The notes: a model not told the origin generated them from the letters alone. Numbered from the stretch's first letter, positions 1-8,663 are shown. The stretch is 35,625 nt of DNA from Mucilaginibacter flavidus (GCF_024055575.1 NZ_JAMXOE010000038.1:1-35625), one strand, 5' to 3'. Program-made: numbers and translations.

Positions 1-115
1 ACATCACCACCCCGCTGAAAAACTGTTAATGTTTATTGAACCGCCGTATGCCGAACGGCACGTACGGTGGTGTGAGAGGACAGTAAGGGAAATAATCCCT
101 TACTTCCTACTCGAT
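1..115 (+). mobile_element. Group II intron, 3' end (domains V and VI)
   Basis: The 3' end of a self-splicing group II intron is visible; the reverse-transcriptase body would lie left of the window. Domain V is at 40-71: an 8-bp lower stem (40-47 with 64-71, one G-U pair), the conserved GTATG ... CACGTACGGT core, and an upper hairpin at 49-60. The catalytic triad position reads CGC rather than the commoner AGC. Domain VI follows at about 74-112: stems 82-90/96-104 (perfect), 77-80/105-108 and 74-76/110-112, leaving A109 bulged as the likely branch point. If the intron ends at GAT (113-115, an AY end), A109 is the seventh base from the end, where a branch point is expected. The structure is read by eye from the bases; the assignment rests on known group II folds. 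It could be intact or a 5'-truncated remnant. Confidence 0.85.
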
Positions 116-350
116 TTGGAATTAACTTATTCTGCCCAATGCATTGCCTTTTTTAATTAAAAGCTCGATGCTACTATCAGTACCTGTACTTACTAAAAAA
201 TACTACATATGTGGTATTGACCAGGTCGTTTAATCAACGGATTTTTGGAACCAGATAATAAGCAATGCCGCGCCATACAGGCGCCACTTTACAGGATAAG
301 GCATATCGTATTAAAAATAAAACTTCAGCAATAATTAGGGATTCTGAGGT

Positions 351-389
351 AAGCCAGGGCTGCTCCAAGTGAGGCGGCCCTTGGCTTTT
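351..389 (+). terminator. Terminator-like hairpin
   Basis: Bases 351-360 pair with 377-387 (AAGCCAGGGC against GCCCTTGGCTT, one bulged base) around a 16-nt loop and run into TTTT at 386-389. It would end a plus-strand transcript arriving from the intron side. The short T run makes efficiency uncertain. Confidence 0.45.
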
Positions 390-548
390 AAACTAAGATT
401 CTTTGGATCTATAGGATTGTAGGATTATTCATATCTGACTGATAATTAATGAAACAGGAAATTTCGCAAACAGAGATTAAATGCCTGACTGATAGTCAAT
501 CAATTCAAAAATCTTTAAATCCTATAGATCCAAAGAATCTTAGTTTAA
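388..548. repeat. Long perfect inverted repeat (31-bp arms)
   Basis: Bases 388-418 are the exact reverse complement of 518-548, separated by 99 nt. The spacer carries a degenerate direct repeat (CTGACTGATAATTAAT near 437 and CTGACTGATAGTCAAT near 487). An 11-bp tandem duplication (AATCTTAGTTT at 536-546 and 547-557) follows the right arm and includes the stop codon of the GH20 gene. The 17-mer ATCCAAAGAATCTTAGT (528-544) recurs at 23884-23900 in a second, less perfect element, so this is a dispersed intergenic repeat. It has no coding capacity. Confidence 0.8.
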
Positions 549-555
549 TCTTAGT

Positions 556-2838
556 TTAGTTGTAAAGCATATCTGCAGGAATTAACTTTCTATCCATAGT
601 TCCCGGTGCAATCATATAAATACGGATCGCAGCGTTCACCCTGCGGCGCGCGCCTGGTACAGGGTAAGTATAAAAGTTTTTAATCTTTATTTTATGATAT
701 CCTTTAAGCAGCGATAAGGCTCCTTCGTTATCGGCTATTTTATTGTCGTCGATAAATAATTGGGTGTCACTATAACTGGCGGCCGAGAAGTTGTACACGC
801 CATCGGCGGGGATAGAAATATAGCCCTCGTAAATTATGCCCGATGTGGGTCGCGTTTTTCTAAATTCGGCGGTTTCTAAAGTTTTAGCTATGCCTGTAGT
901 GTCTTTAGGCGCATAGTCAAGTTGGTCGGTAGCTGTAAAATTGCCCTTTATTAATGTGAACTTTAACCCCGCGCTGTTGCCTGTATAGTTAACGGCTGCA
1001 ACCGGGGCCTGGTTATACATAACGGTACTGGTTGGAAGGCTGCGCCGGCCCGAAGGAGTGATTACTACGGTTTTAAAAACGCGTTTCTCGCCGGCAGGGA
1101 TATTAAATGTAATTGGTGATTCGTAGCCAAGATCCGTATCAAGCGGATCGCGGCCGTTAAGCGTATAAACAATCCGCGCGCCGGGTACGACGGTTTTAGG
1201 CGCCATAGTGAACTGTGCGCCTATCAGCATGGCATCAATAACCTCAAATGCCGTTGGCACACGGTAGTTGTAATGCATGGCATCGAGCCGTTCGAAATGT
1301 TTGGCCAGGCGTACTTCCGAAAAGCTTTGGTAGTCCTTGTTCTCAGGCTTGCTCCATGCAATTTCTGAAAGCGCGAAAATCCTTGGCAAAATCTGGTACT
1401 GTAGTTTAGCCACTGACGGTACATATTCGGTCCATAGATTTCCCTGGACACCCACGATATACTTTCGCTCGTCGGCGGTTAATACTTTAGGTATAGGCTC
1501 GTATTTGTAAGTTTCAGAAAATTCAGCATATCGGCCAAACGATACCGGCTCCAATGGCGAGCGGCTTTGGTAATGATCGAAATAAAGGCCGGTTGTTTGG
1601 GGCGTCATAATTACATTGTGCTTTTGCTGTGCCGCAGCTATGCCGCCTTGCTCGCCTGTCCAGCTCATTACTGTTGCGTTTGGTGCAAGCCCGCCTTCCA
1701 CTATCTCGTCCCAGCCAATAATACTGCGACCTTTGGAATTGATAAATTTCTCCATTCGCTGTATAAAATAGCTTTGCAGTTCTTTTTCATCCTTAAGGTT
1801 TAACTGTTTCATTAAAGCCTGGCAAAAGGCCGATTCTTTCCAGGGCTGTTTGTTGGCTTCGTCGCCACCTATATGAATGTACTTGCCCGGGAAGAGTGCC
1901 ATCACTTCAGTAAGCACGTTTTCTAAAAAAGTAAAGGTTTCTTCGGTTGGGCAATACAGCCCGGTTGTGCGCGCAGGATTTTTAATGGAAGTATCAGGTG
2001 TGCACATCAGCTCGGGGTAAGCGCGCAGCGCAGCATCCGAATGGGCCGGCATTTCTATTTCGGGCACTATGTTGATGTACCTTTCAGCCGCGTATTCAAC
2101 CACATCGCGTATCTGATCCTGTGTATAAAAGCCTGTATAGGGCTGCCCGTCGGGCCAGTCACGGTTAGTGCCGAACATGGTTTGCTGCCGGGTGCCGCCC
2201 ACCTCGGTTAACTTCGGATATTTTTTTATTTCGATACGCCAGCCCTGCCCATCGACCAGGTGCCAGTGAAAGTTATTAAGTTTGTAAGCAGCCATTAAAT
2301 CGACGACTTTTTTTACCTGGGCCACATTAAAAAAATGCCGCGACACATCCAGCATCATGCCGCGGTAGCCAAAACGTGGTTCGTCATTTATTGTCAGGCA
2401 GGGCAGGTTGGCTGCAACAGTTTTGTCAACCGGGAAAAGTTGTATTAACGTTTGTATTCCGTAAAATAAGCCGGCGCCTTTGCCAATAACAGTTATTTTG
2501 CGCGGAGTAATGGTTAACTTATATCCTTCGGCAGGCAGTTTCTCGGCGCCGCGCGAAGTAAGTATAACCGAAGTGCCGCCGCTTTTTGTCTTTGGGCTAT
2601 ATTTTATCACTTTGCTAGCTAGTCCGCGGTTATTTACTAAAAAATCTTTAAACAGCTCAACGGCTTTATCTTTCGGTTTGTCAGCCTTTACAACGGTAAG
2701 TTTGCCAAAAGCAAAGGTACCTGCTGTTTTTATCAGCGACACAGGTGCAGGGATAATGCCTTCGTAAGGGTCGTTTTGGGCAAGGGCGACATCTACTAAA
2801 GAGATAAAAAGGACAAGCGTAAGGGTAAACAGTTTCAT
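556..2838 (-). CDS. Secreted GH20 beta-N-acetylhexosaminidase
   Basis: The protein hydrolyses terminal beta-linked GlcNAc or GalNAc from chitooligosaccharides or glycans, in the periplasm or at the surface. The start at 2838 is preferred over 2889 because the resulting 760-aa protein opens with a clean signal peptide (MKLFTLTLVLF..., residues 1 to about 20). In this numbering the GH20b-like N-terminal domain spans about 25-145 and the TIM barrel about 150-500. The HIGGDEAN motif holds the catalytic Asp326-Glu327 pair, which fits substrate-assisted catalysis through the N-acetyl group. HWHLVD (about 191-196) and the Trp-rich barrel end (GNLWTEY) are also typical. The C-terminal part has a chitobiase-type beta-sandwich (about 545-610) and a PA14-like carbohydrate-binding domain (about 620-760). 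The gene is monocistronic, transcribed away from lpdA. GH20 membership is certain; the exact substrate is not. Confidence 0.92.
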   Translation of the reverse strand: MKLFTLTLVLFISLVDVALAQNDPYEGIIPAPVSLIKTAGTFAFGKLTVVKADKPKDKAVELFKDFLVNNRGLASKVIKYSPKTKSGGTSVILTSRGAEKLPAEGYKLTITPRKITVIGKGAGLFYGIQTLIQLFPVDKTVAANLPCLTINDEPRFGYRGMMLDVSRHFFNVAQVKKVVDLMAAYKLNNFHWHLVDGQGWRIEIKKYPKLTEVGGTRQQTMFGTNRDWPDGQPYTGFYTQDQIRDVVEYAAERYINIVPEIEMPAHSDAALRAYPELMCTPDTSIKNPARTTGLYCPTEETFTFLENVLTEVMALFPGKYIHIGGDEANKQPWKESAFCQALMKQLNLKDEKELQSYFIQRMEKFINSKGRSIIGWDEIVEGGLAPNATVMSWTGEQGGIAAAQQKHNVIMTPQTTGLYFDHYQSRSPLEPVSFGRYAEFSETYKYEPIPKVLTADERKYIVGVQGNLWTEYVPSVAKLQYQILPRIFALSEIAWSKPENKDYQSFSEVRLAKHFERLDAMHYNYRVPTAFEVIDAMLIGAQFTMAPKTVVPGARIVYTLNGRDPLDTDLGYESPITFNIPAGEKRVFKTVVITPSGRRSLPTSTVMYNQAPVAAVNYTGNSAGLKFTLIKGNFTATDQLDYAPKDTTGIAKTLETAEFRKTRPTSGIIYEGYISIPADGVYNFSAASYSDTQLFIDDNKIADNEGALSLLKGYHKIKIKNFYTYPVPGARRRVNAAIRIYMIAPGTMDRKLIPADMLYN

Positions 2839-2967
2839 TAGTTTCAATTTAATGTGACGTTTATAAGCAAATGGCGGCGTGCTATTCAACAGGGGAAAAT
2901 TAGAATAACTATTTGGCTTTAAATAGTTTTAGTGGTAAATGTAATTATATTATTACAAGGAGTTTGT

Positions 2968-3150
2968 GGTTGATGGTTCGCAGTTCATAGCCGGAGAGGA
3001 AATGTAGTGGATGTGGTACTAGTTTAGTAAGTAGCAGTAGGCAGTTGACTTACAGGTTGAAGGGCAAGATTGCTACGACTGCCACTACCCGCTGCAACTG
3101 CTTCCAACTAATACCACAGTCTATGAACCATCAACTATGAACCATGAACT
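2968..3150. repeat. Imperfect palindromic intergenic repeat
   Basis: The outer arms are GGTTGATGG ... GTTCATAG at 2968-2990 and CTATGAACCATCAAC at 3121-3135, related by inversion with a 7-nt indel. Inner words also pair (TGTGGTA near 3012 with TACCACA near 3114; GGCAGT near 3043 with ACTGCC near 3078). The right arm ends in degenerate ATGAACCAT repeats. It looks like a member of a degenerate intergenic repeat class, not a gene. Confidence 0.55.
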
Positions 3151-3158
3151 AAAAAGTT

Positions 3159-3166
3159 TAACTTTG
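3159..3166 (+). promoter_or_regulatory. Bacteroidota -7 box for lpdA
   Basis: TAACTTTG fits the TAnnTTTG consensus exactly and lies 24 nt before the lpdA ATG, giving a short leader. No good TTG -33 box is seen at the expected distance. Confidence 0.5.
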
Positions 3167-3190
3167 CGCCTCGCAACAATTTAAAAGCTT

Positions 3191-4594
3191 ATGCAATATG
3201 ATGTTATCGTAATCGGTTCGGGCCCTGGTGGCTACGTGGCCGCTATACGTTGTGCCCAACTGGGTTTAAAAACCGCTATAATTGAAAAATATAATACTTT
3301 GGGTGGCACCTGCCTTAATGTAGGCTGTATACCCTCAAAGGCCCTGCTCGATTCGTCCGAACACTATCATAATGCCGCGCATGCATTTGCAGGCCATGGT
3401 ATAAAACTGGACAACCTTGGGGTTGATTTCGGGCAAATGATAAAACGCAAAGTGGAAGTGGTTGACGCCAATACAAGCGGTATCGCTTTCCTGATGAAAA
3501 AGAATAAGATCGACGTACATACCGGGGTTGGCTCGTTTAAAGACAAAAACACCATCATCGTAACCAAAGCTGATGGCACTGCTACAGAATTGACAACAAC
3601 CAATGTTATTATAGCCACCGGCTCAAAACCTTCGGCGTTGCCGTTTCTTAAAATAGATAAGAAGCGCATCATCACCTCAACTGAGGCTTTGTCGCTTAAA
3701 GAAATACCGAAGCATTTGGTACTAATTGGCGGAGGAGTTATCGGATTGGAGCTTGGTTCCGTATACGCCCGTTTAGGCTCAAAAGTATCGGTTATAGAGT
3801 TTATGGATGGCATTATCCCAACTATGGATAAAGCCCTTGGCCGCGAATTGCAGCGTGTTTTGAAAAAGCTTGGGATGGAATTTTACCTGGGCCATAAAGT
3901 AACCGGCGCCAGTGCAAAAGGTAAAGAAGTGACGGTAACTTTTGACGACCCGAAAGGAGAGAAGAAAGAATTGAAAGGTGATTACTGCCTTGTAGCTGTT
4001 GGCCGTATTGCTTATACCGATGGTTTAGGTTTAGATAAAATTGGCCTGACTGTTGAAGAACGGGGTCGGAAAATTACTGTTGACGAACACCTGGAAACAA
4101 GCGTGAAAGGCGTTTATGCTATTGGCGATGTGATTAAAGGTGCTATGCTTGCGCATAAAGCCGAGGACGAAGGTACCCTGGTTGCTGAAATTATAGCCGG
4201 CCAGAAACCACATATTGATTATAACCTGATACCAGGCGTAGTATACACATGGCCAGAAGTTGCAGCTGTTGGGCAGACAGAAGAACAACTGAAAGCAGCA
4301 GGTGTTGCCTATAAAACAGGCTCGTTTCCGTTCAGGGCCAGCGGTCGTGCGCGTGCCAGCGGCGATTTAGACGGTTTTGTAAAAGTACTGGCCGATGCCA
4401 CAACCGATGAGATATTAGGCGTACACATGATCGGCCCCCGCGCCGCGGATATGATTGCCGAAGCTGTGGTTGCCATGGAATACCGTGCATCTGCAGAGGA
4501 TATCTCGCGCATGAGCCATGCCCATCCAACTTATACCGAAGCCATGCGCGAAGCTTGCTTAGCAGCTACTGAGAACAGGGCAATACATATGTAA
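3191..4594 (+). CDS. lpdA: Dihydrolipoyl dehydrogenase (E3)
   Basis: This cytoplasmic flavoenzyme reoxidises the lipoyl groups of the 2-oxoacid dehydrogenase complexes (pyruvate, 2-oxoglutarate, branched-chain) and the glycine cleavage system, passing electrons through FAD to NAD+. At 467 aa it is the usual length. The FAD-binding GSGPGG motif lies at 9-14, the redox disulfide Cys41-Cys46 in the GGTCLNVGCIPSK signature, the NAD-binding GGGVIGLE near residue 180, a second FAD contact AIGDV near 315, and the C-terminal catalytic pair His445/Glu450 in HAHPTYTE. All key residues are present. The gene stands alone, with no E1 or E2 genes nearby, so it probably serves several complexes. It has its own -7 box and a downstream hairpin terminator. 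Confidence 0.97.
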   Translation: MQYDVIVIGSGPGGYVAAIRCAQLGLKTAIIEKYNTLGGTCLNVGCIPSKALLDSSEHYHNAAHAFAGHGIKLDNLGVDFGQMIKRKVEVVDANTSGIAFLMKKNKIDVHTGVGSFKDKNTIIVTKADGTATELTTTNVIIATGSKPSALPFLKIDKKRIITSTEALSLKEIPKHLVLIGGGVIGLELGSVYARLGSKVSVIEFMDGIIPTMDKALGRELQRVLKKLGMEFYLGHKVTGASAKGKEVTVTFDDPKGEKKELKGDYCLVAVGRIAYTDGLGLDKIGLTVEERGRKITVDEHLETSVKGVYAIGDVIKGAMLAHKAEDEGTLVAEIIAGQKPHIDYNLIPGVVYTWPEVAAVGQTEEQLKAAGVAYKTGSFPFRASGRARASGDLDGFVKVLADATTDEILGVHMIGPRAADMIAEAVVAMEYRASAEDISRMSHAHPTYTEAMREACLAATENRAIHM

Positions 4595-4653
4595 CGATTT
4601 CGGAAGTCGGAATTTCGATTTCGGATTTAAGAGGATGGTGAATTTTGATGGAG

Positions 4654-4692
4654 GAGATTTGACGGCTTTAAAAAGATGTCAAATCTCTTTCT
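4654..4692 (+). terminator. lpdA terminator, also a recurring hairpin
   Basis: GAGATTTGAC (4654-4663) pairs perfectly with GTCAAATCTC (4678-4687) and is followed by TTTCTGTTTTT. A hairpin with the same ATTTGACAT-type core occurs at 17877-17905, so this terminator seems to be a dispersed sequence type. Confidence 0.65.
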
Positions 4693-5083
4693 GTTTTTAG
4701 GGTTTAGCAATAAGTTTTCAGGTTAATATTAAGTTGCCGGCATCTGCAAACAGGGGGGCAAACGATTGCAGTTTGCGTTTCACCGGGCATAATTTATCGT
4801 CTTTTCACGAACTTGTTAATAATTCATTTCCCAATTTGTTAAATACCTGCTTTTGGCTTTTTACTAATATGAAATAATATGCGTAAATATTAAATGTTTC
4901 AACCTTTAATATTTTAATTAATTATCAGCTCTCGATGTTACATTTTATTATTGTAAATATGGTCATTCCGGTATAAATAAGATGTTTTGATTATTCCTGC
5001 AGGGTGTTTTTATACAGCAACTCACGTAGTTTTACGCAAAAATAGCAGGTGTTTTTAAACATAAAAATGGGTTATTTGACGGA

Positions 5084-5114
5084 TTGACGCCACCGGTATG
5101 CCTTGGTAGCTTTG
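5084..5114 (+). promoter_or_regulatory. Bacteroidota promoter for the first T9SS gene
   Basis: TTG (5084-5086), a 20-nt spacer and TAGCTTTG (5107-5114) match the primary sigma consensus of Bacteroidota. Transcription would start near 5121, leaving a leader of about 80 nt. The same arrangement, with the identical -7 box, precedes the sulfatase gene. Confidence 0.6.
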
Positions 5115-5203
5115 TTTATATTTCTTTCAGCTCAAACTCTAACGAGCGCGGAGAAGTGGTTTGGGGGCAGGGCGATTCAATAAATATTTAGTATTAAGTA
5201 TTT

Positions 5204-7927
5204 ATGATAGCGAAAATTAAACCTTATTATCATAACAAAGCTTGCATATTAAGAATTTTAATATGTGGGATAGTCTTCTCACTTTTTTTTAATACAACTG
5301 CGGCCAGTACCATCACCTGGACGGGCGCCGGAACATGTACTGGTCCGCTTTGCGGCATAGGAATCGGTACTTACATTAATCAAACTGATTGGAGTAATTC
5401 GGATAACTGGTCGCCTAAGTTCGTGCCTGGATCATCAGACGATGCAGTATTTAACGAACTTTTATTAGGATATACAGTCCAGCTGACAGCTGCTGTCACT
5501 GTTAAATCTATAACTGTAAACAGTACGCTTTCGCTAATTGGAGGGATAACGCTTGATACGAACGGGAAAACACTAACGTTGTCAAGCAGTTTAAATGTCG
5601 GCGCAGTTTCTGTATTGTTTCCAACATCATTTACTTTTACAGGTACAGGGGCCATTACGCTTAATACTGCCATTAATGCGTATGCGGCAAGCAATCTCTA
5701 TTTCGGCACAAACACCTCCGTTACTATTAGTTCGGCTACGGTAACCAGCTATAATAATTCAACCATTAGTAACCTTGGTACGGTAACAGCAACGGCATCG
5801 GTATTTAACATTAGCGGCAGCAGCAGTTCCATAACAAATTCGGGTACATTTAATCTTGGCCCCACATCCATTATTTATCTCACAGGCGCTTCAGCGGGGG
5901 TTAGTAATTCGGGCACATTCACATTGCTTTCAGATGCTACAGGCAGTGCAGCAATCGGTGCTATAAGTTCAGGTACTGCGGGGTTTAGCGGGCAATACAA
6001 TGTGCAGCGTTTCCTTACCGGCGGCAGCGCTGTGTCAAATGGGCGTTATGTGTATCGCGGTTATCGTTTAATGTCTTCGCCTGTTAACGCGGGCCTTGTG
6101 AGTGGCAAATACCCATATACAATCAATTATATTGCAGCCAGCGCCATTGTTAGCGGGGCCAAATCAAGCTTTGGGACATTAACAGGCAACCCAACCATTT
6201 ACGTTTACAGTGAAGACTATACCCCTTCCAACGCCAGTTTTACAGGCGGTAATTTCAAGGGTGTAACTGATATTAGCATGTTAACCAGCCCCTATACCCT
6301 GGCTATTACCAGCAACGGCACCAGCAAGGCGCTTTATGTTGGTAACGGTTTTATGTTTTTTTTTAGGGGCGATAAAACCCACTCGATTGGCACCAGCCCG
6401 GGTAAAACTTCCTACCCTTTTGTGGCGCCCGAAAGCGTTGTATTTACCGCTACCGGTAACTTAAACCAGGGCAGTTATACCGTAAACAATTGGCAAACAG
6501 GCAGCCGGCTGCTGTTTACAACGGTAACTGGCAACAGCTTAATACAAGGTTTTTACCTGGTGGGTAACCCATATGCGAGCACTATCGATTGGGAGGCCAC
6601 CAACAGTGGCGGCATTGTAGCTACAAACATCGACCCCAATATATATGTGCTAGACCCGGTAACCAACCAGTATAGCACCTACTCATCAGCCACGCACGCA
6701 GGCAATCCCGTGGCCTTTACTGGTAAAATAGCAAGCGGTCAGGGCTTCTTTGTAAAGGCAAATAATACATCACCCTCGCTGGTTTTTAATGAGACTGCAA
6801 AATCGCCAACTACTGTTATAAATGCCGGTTCGGGTAATTTGATGATGGGTACACCGGCAGGGCAGGCGTTTAGCCAGCAATTGTTCCGCCTGAAACTGTT
6901 TATAGATAGCTTAAATTATGATGACATAGCCATCGGTTTTAAATCGACAGCCTCATCGAAATATGATTTATGGGAAGATACCGAATACCTGGCCGGTCCC
7001 GGCGCATCGACAGGGTTTGCAAGCATGTCGGCCGACTCTGTACCTTTGGCTGTAAACTTTTTACCGCTACCCAAAAAAGCCCCGCAGGTTATAAAGTTAC
7101 ATGTAAATGCGATAATTAGCGGAAGGCTTACCATCGAGAAAACACAGCTGGATTCGTTGCCGAAAATATACGAGCTGTGGCTAATGGATAAATATAAAAG
7201 GGATTCGCTTGATATACGTAATAATGCCACTTATTCATTCGATATTGACCGGAACGATGCCGGCTCTTTTGGTGACAACCGTTTCGAATTGGTTATCCGT
7301 CAAAACAAAGCGCTAGGGATACACCTTCTTGATTTTAAGGCGGTAAAGGCCCCAGGAGGTGTGCAGGCAACATGGAAGGTAGAGAACGAAGAAAACTACA
7401 CCAATTTTACAGTTGAAAGAAGTATCGATAATGGTACAAATTTCAGCGTGCTTGGGGGCTTTGCTTCAAATTCGCAGGGTGTTTACTCTTTTATGGATAA
7501 AAATCCAGCTAATGCGGTAAATATCTACAGGGTAAAAATTGAAGACCTTAATGGAACGATCGGCTATACTAAAGAGATTTCGGTAGGTTACGGCTCAGCC
7601 AGTCAATTAACAGCCAGCGCCAATATCAACATTTATCCAAACCCGGCGCGTACTGTAATAAATTTAAGTTTAAGCCAGCCCGTTTTAACGAAACTTAATT
7701 TGGCGGATGTGAAGGGGGATAACAGAGGCACAGCGTCAACGGTTCCCGGCGGAAGTTATTCAATTGAAATAATCAGCGTTTCGGGCGCAGTTGTAAAATC
7801 GGTGGTCTCAACACAACCTAATTGGCAGGGTGATGTGAGCACTCTGCAGTCCGGAACTTACATTTTGCAGGTATTGAATAATAAAGACAAAAGTGCAGTA
7901 GGCAAAGTTACTTTTGTTAAACTGTGA
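5204..7927 (+). CDS. Large T9SS-exported protein A (907 aa)
   Basis: The protein should be exported by Sec and then moved across the outer membrane by the type IX system; its function is unknown. A signal peptide covers residues 1 to about 34 (ending TTAAS). A TWTG ... NW motif at 38-69 (ITWTG, SNSDNWSPKFVP) opens a Ser/Thr/Gly-rich beta-helix-like region (about 90-260). The shared module begins at about 265 with NVQRFLTGG and contains YRGYRLMSSPV, LVGNPYASTIDW (452-463) and SGQGFFVKAN. A fibronectin-like segment (ENYTNFTVERS, about 730-790) follows. The T9SS type A sorting domain starts at NIYPNP (809-814) and ends in KVTFVKL. It heads a tandem set with the genes at 8845 and 12916. The 917-bp gap to the next gene argues against a simple operon. 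Surface attachment or matrix function is conjecture. Confidence 0.85.
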   Translation: MIAKIKPYYHNKACILRILICGIVFSLFFNTTAASTITWTGAGTCTGPLCGIGIGTYINQTDWSNSDNWSPKFVPGSSDDAVFNELLLGYTVQLTAAVTVKSITVNSTLSLIGGITLDTNGKTLTLSSSLNVGAVSVLFPTSFTFTGTGAITLNTAINAYAASNLYFGTNTSVTISSATVTSYNNSTISNLGTVTATASVFNISGSSSSITNSGTFNLGPTSIIYLTGASAGVSNSGTFTLLSDATGSAAIGAISSGTAGFSGQYNVQRFLTGGSAVSNGRYVYRGYRLMSSPVNAGLVSGKYPYTINYIAASAIVSGAKSSFGTLTGNPTIYVYSEDYTPSNASFTGGNFKGVTDISMLTSPYTLAITSNGTSKALYVGNGFMFFFRGDKTHSIGTSPGKTSYPFVAPESVVFTATGNLNQGSYTVNNWQTGSRLLFTTVTGNSLIQGFYLVGNPYASTIDWEATNSGGIVATNIDPNIYVLDPVTNQYSTYSSATHAGNPVAFTGKIASGQGFFVKANNTSPSLVFNETAKSPTTVINAGSGNLMMGTPAGQAFSQQLFRLKLFIDSLNYDDIAIGFKSTASSKYDLWEDTEYLAGPGASTGFASMSADSVPLAVNFLPLPKKAPQVIKLHVNAIISGRLTIEKTQLDSLPKIYELWLMDKYKRDSLDIRNNATYSFDIDRNDAGSFGDNRFELVIRQNKALGIHLLDFKAVKAPGGVQATWKVENEENYTNFTVERSIDNGTNFSVLGGFASNSQGVYSFMDKNPANAVNIYRVKIEDLNGTIGYTKEISVGYGSASQLTASANINIYPNPARTVINLSLSQPVLTKLNLADVKGDNRGTASTVPGGSYSIEIISVSGAVVKSVVSTQPNWQGDVSTLQSGTYILQVLNNKDKSAVGKVTFVKL

Positions 7928-8238
7928 CATGAACCAACTGCCTAGGTGTTATATTCAATTTGAATAACTTAAGTATGCCCTGAATTTCCATTGCAAACAT
8001 CCTTGTAAGCCGAGTTTTCGTTATGCCCATCCAATTTACCTGATGCAATGCTTTTAACTATTTCAGAGGGTTCAAATAAAGCCTGCTATCCAGTCTGATA
8101 AACTAAAAGTACAGATTTTACATTTTCAAAGTCGCTTTCACCACGTCAAGGTACTATCCAGGTACCGGGTTAAAAAAGGATTATTACCTATTCACATTTG
8201 CCTGAAAATTTAAAATGCTTATAATCAGCGTGTTTCAT

Positions 8239-8403
8239 AGCGTTCCGGGTGGTCCATGCAAAAAAATGGAACGCTTTGCCGATGTATAAACTGCGTACTA
8301 CCGTAGCATCCCCTTTTTTTGGTTCGTTGACAGATAAGAAAACGACGTGTATGGTAGGTGGTCGGGTGTGACCCTACGATTGCCTTTTTAACCGGTAAAA
8401 AGG
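8239..8403. other. Cluster of three stem-loops, possible structured RNA
   Basis: Stem 1 pairs AGCGTTCC (8239-8246) with GGAACGCT (8268-8275) and encloses a competing CCAT/ATGG pair. Stem 2 pairs GTAG-GGTC (8354-8363) with GACC-CTAC (8370-8377). Stem 3 pairs CCTTTTTA (8383-8390) with TAAAAAGG (8396-8403) around ACCGG. Inverted repeats fold on either strand, so the transcribed strand is not known. No known riboswitch class was recognised. Confidence 0.35.
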
Positions 8404-8663
8404 ATGAAATGTTACAACCAGAAAAATAATGCGTGTTGCAACCCATAAGAATGTTAACATGTTGATAAGTACACATTAAGAAGATATTGCGATGTTAGTT
8501 TATTTGTATTGATTGATTAAATTATTGAGCTAACCCACGGGTATGTATTGTTAAACTGCAAAGCCTTATTGTGAAGACGATTGCTTTTATTAACGATAAA
8601 ATCAGGTATTTATGAACTGTTAATGTTATCTTTTTTTACTGTTCGTTACAGTCGATATGACAG

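Larger units (their letters stand above)
116..555. other. Gene-free stretch downstream of the intron
   Basis: No open reading frame with coding character was found. The stretch holds the 3' exon side of the group II intron, a terminator-like hairpin at 351-389 and a long inverted repeat at 388-548. What the intron interrupted is not recognisable here. Confidence 0.6.
2839..3190. other. Divergent intergenic region between GH20 gene and lpdA
   Basis: This 352-bp stretch carries the upstream regions of both divergent genes. Most of it (2968-3150) is a long imperfect palindrome, and a clear -7 box for lpdA lies at 3159-3166. No coding sequence was found. Confidence 0.7.
4595..5203. other. Gene-free stretch between lpdA and the first T9SS gene
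   Basis: No coding sequence was found. The stretch contains a degenerate TTCGGAAGTCGGAATTTCG-type repeat at 4600-4625, the lpdA terminator (4654-4692), a 6-bp hairpin (GCAAAC at 4758-4763 with GTTTGC at 4771-4776), an AT-rich tract, and the promoter of the next gene at 5084-5114. Confidence 0.65.

Noticed and set aside
3367..3813. Antisense open frame of 148 aa inside lpdA
   Set aside because: It is a shadow of a clearly conserved enzyme gene, with no features of its own.
4758..4776. Possible riboswitch before T9SS gene A
   Set aside because: Only a single 6-bp hairpin is visible, about 300 nt before the predicted promoter, so it would not be in the leader; no riboswitch class fits.
8225..8476. 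Minus-strand open frame of 83 aa in the long leader
   Set aside because: Composition is rich in Cys, His and Arg without any motif, and it overlaps three stem-loops. It is probably chance.
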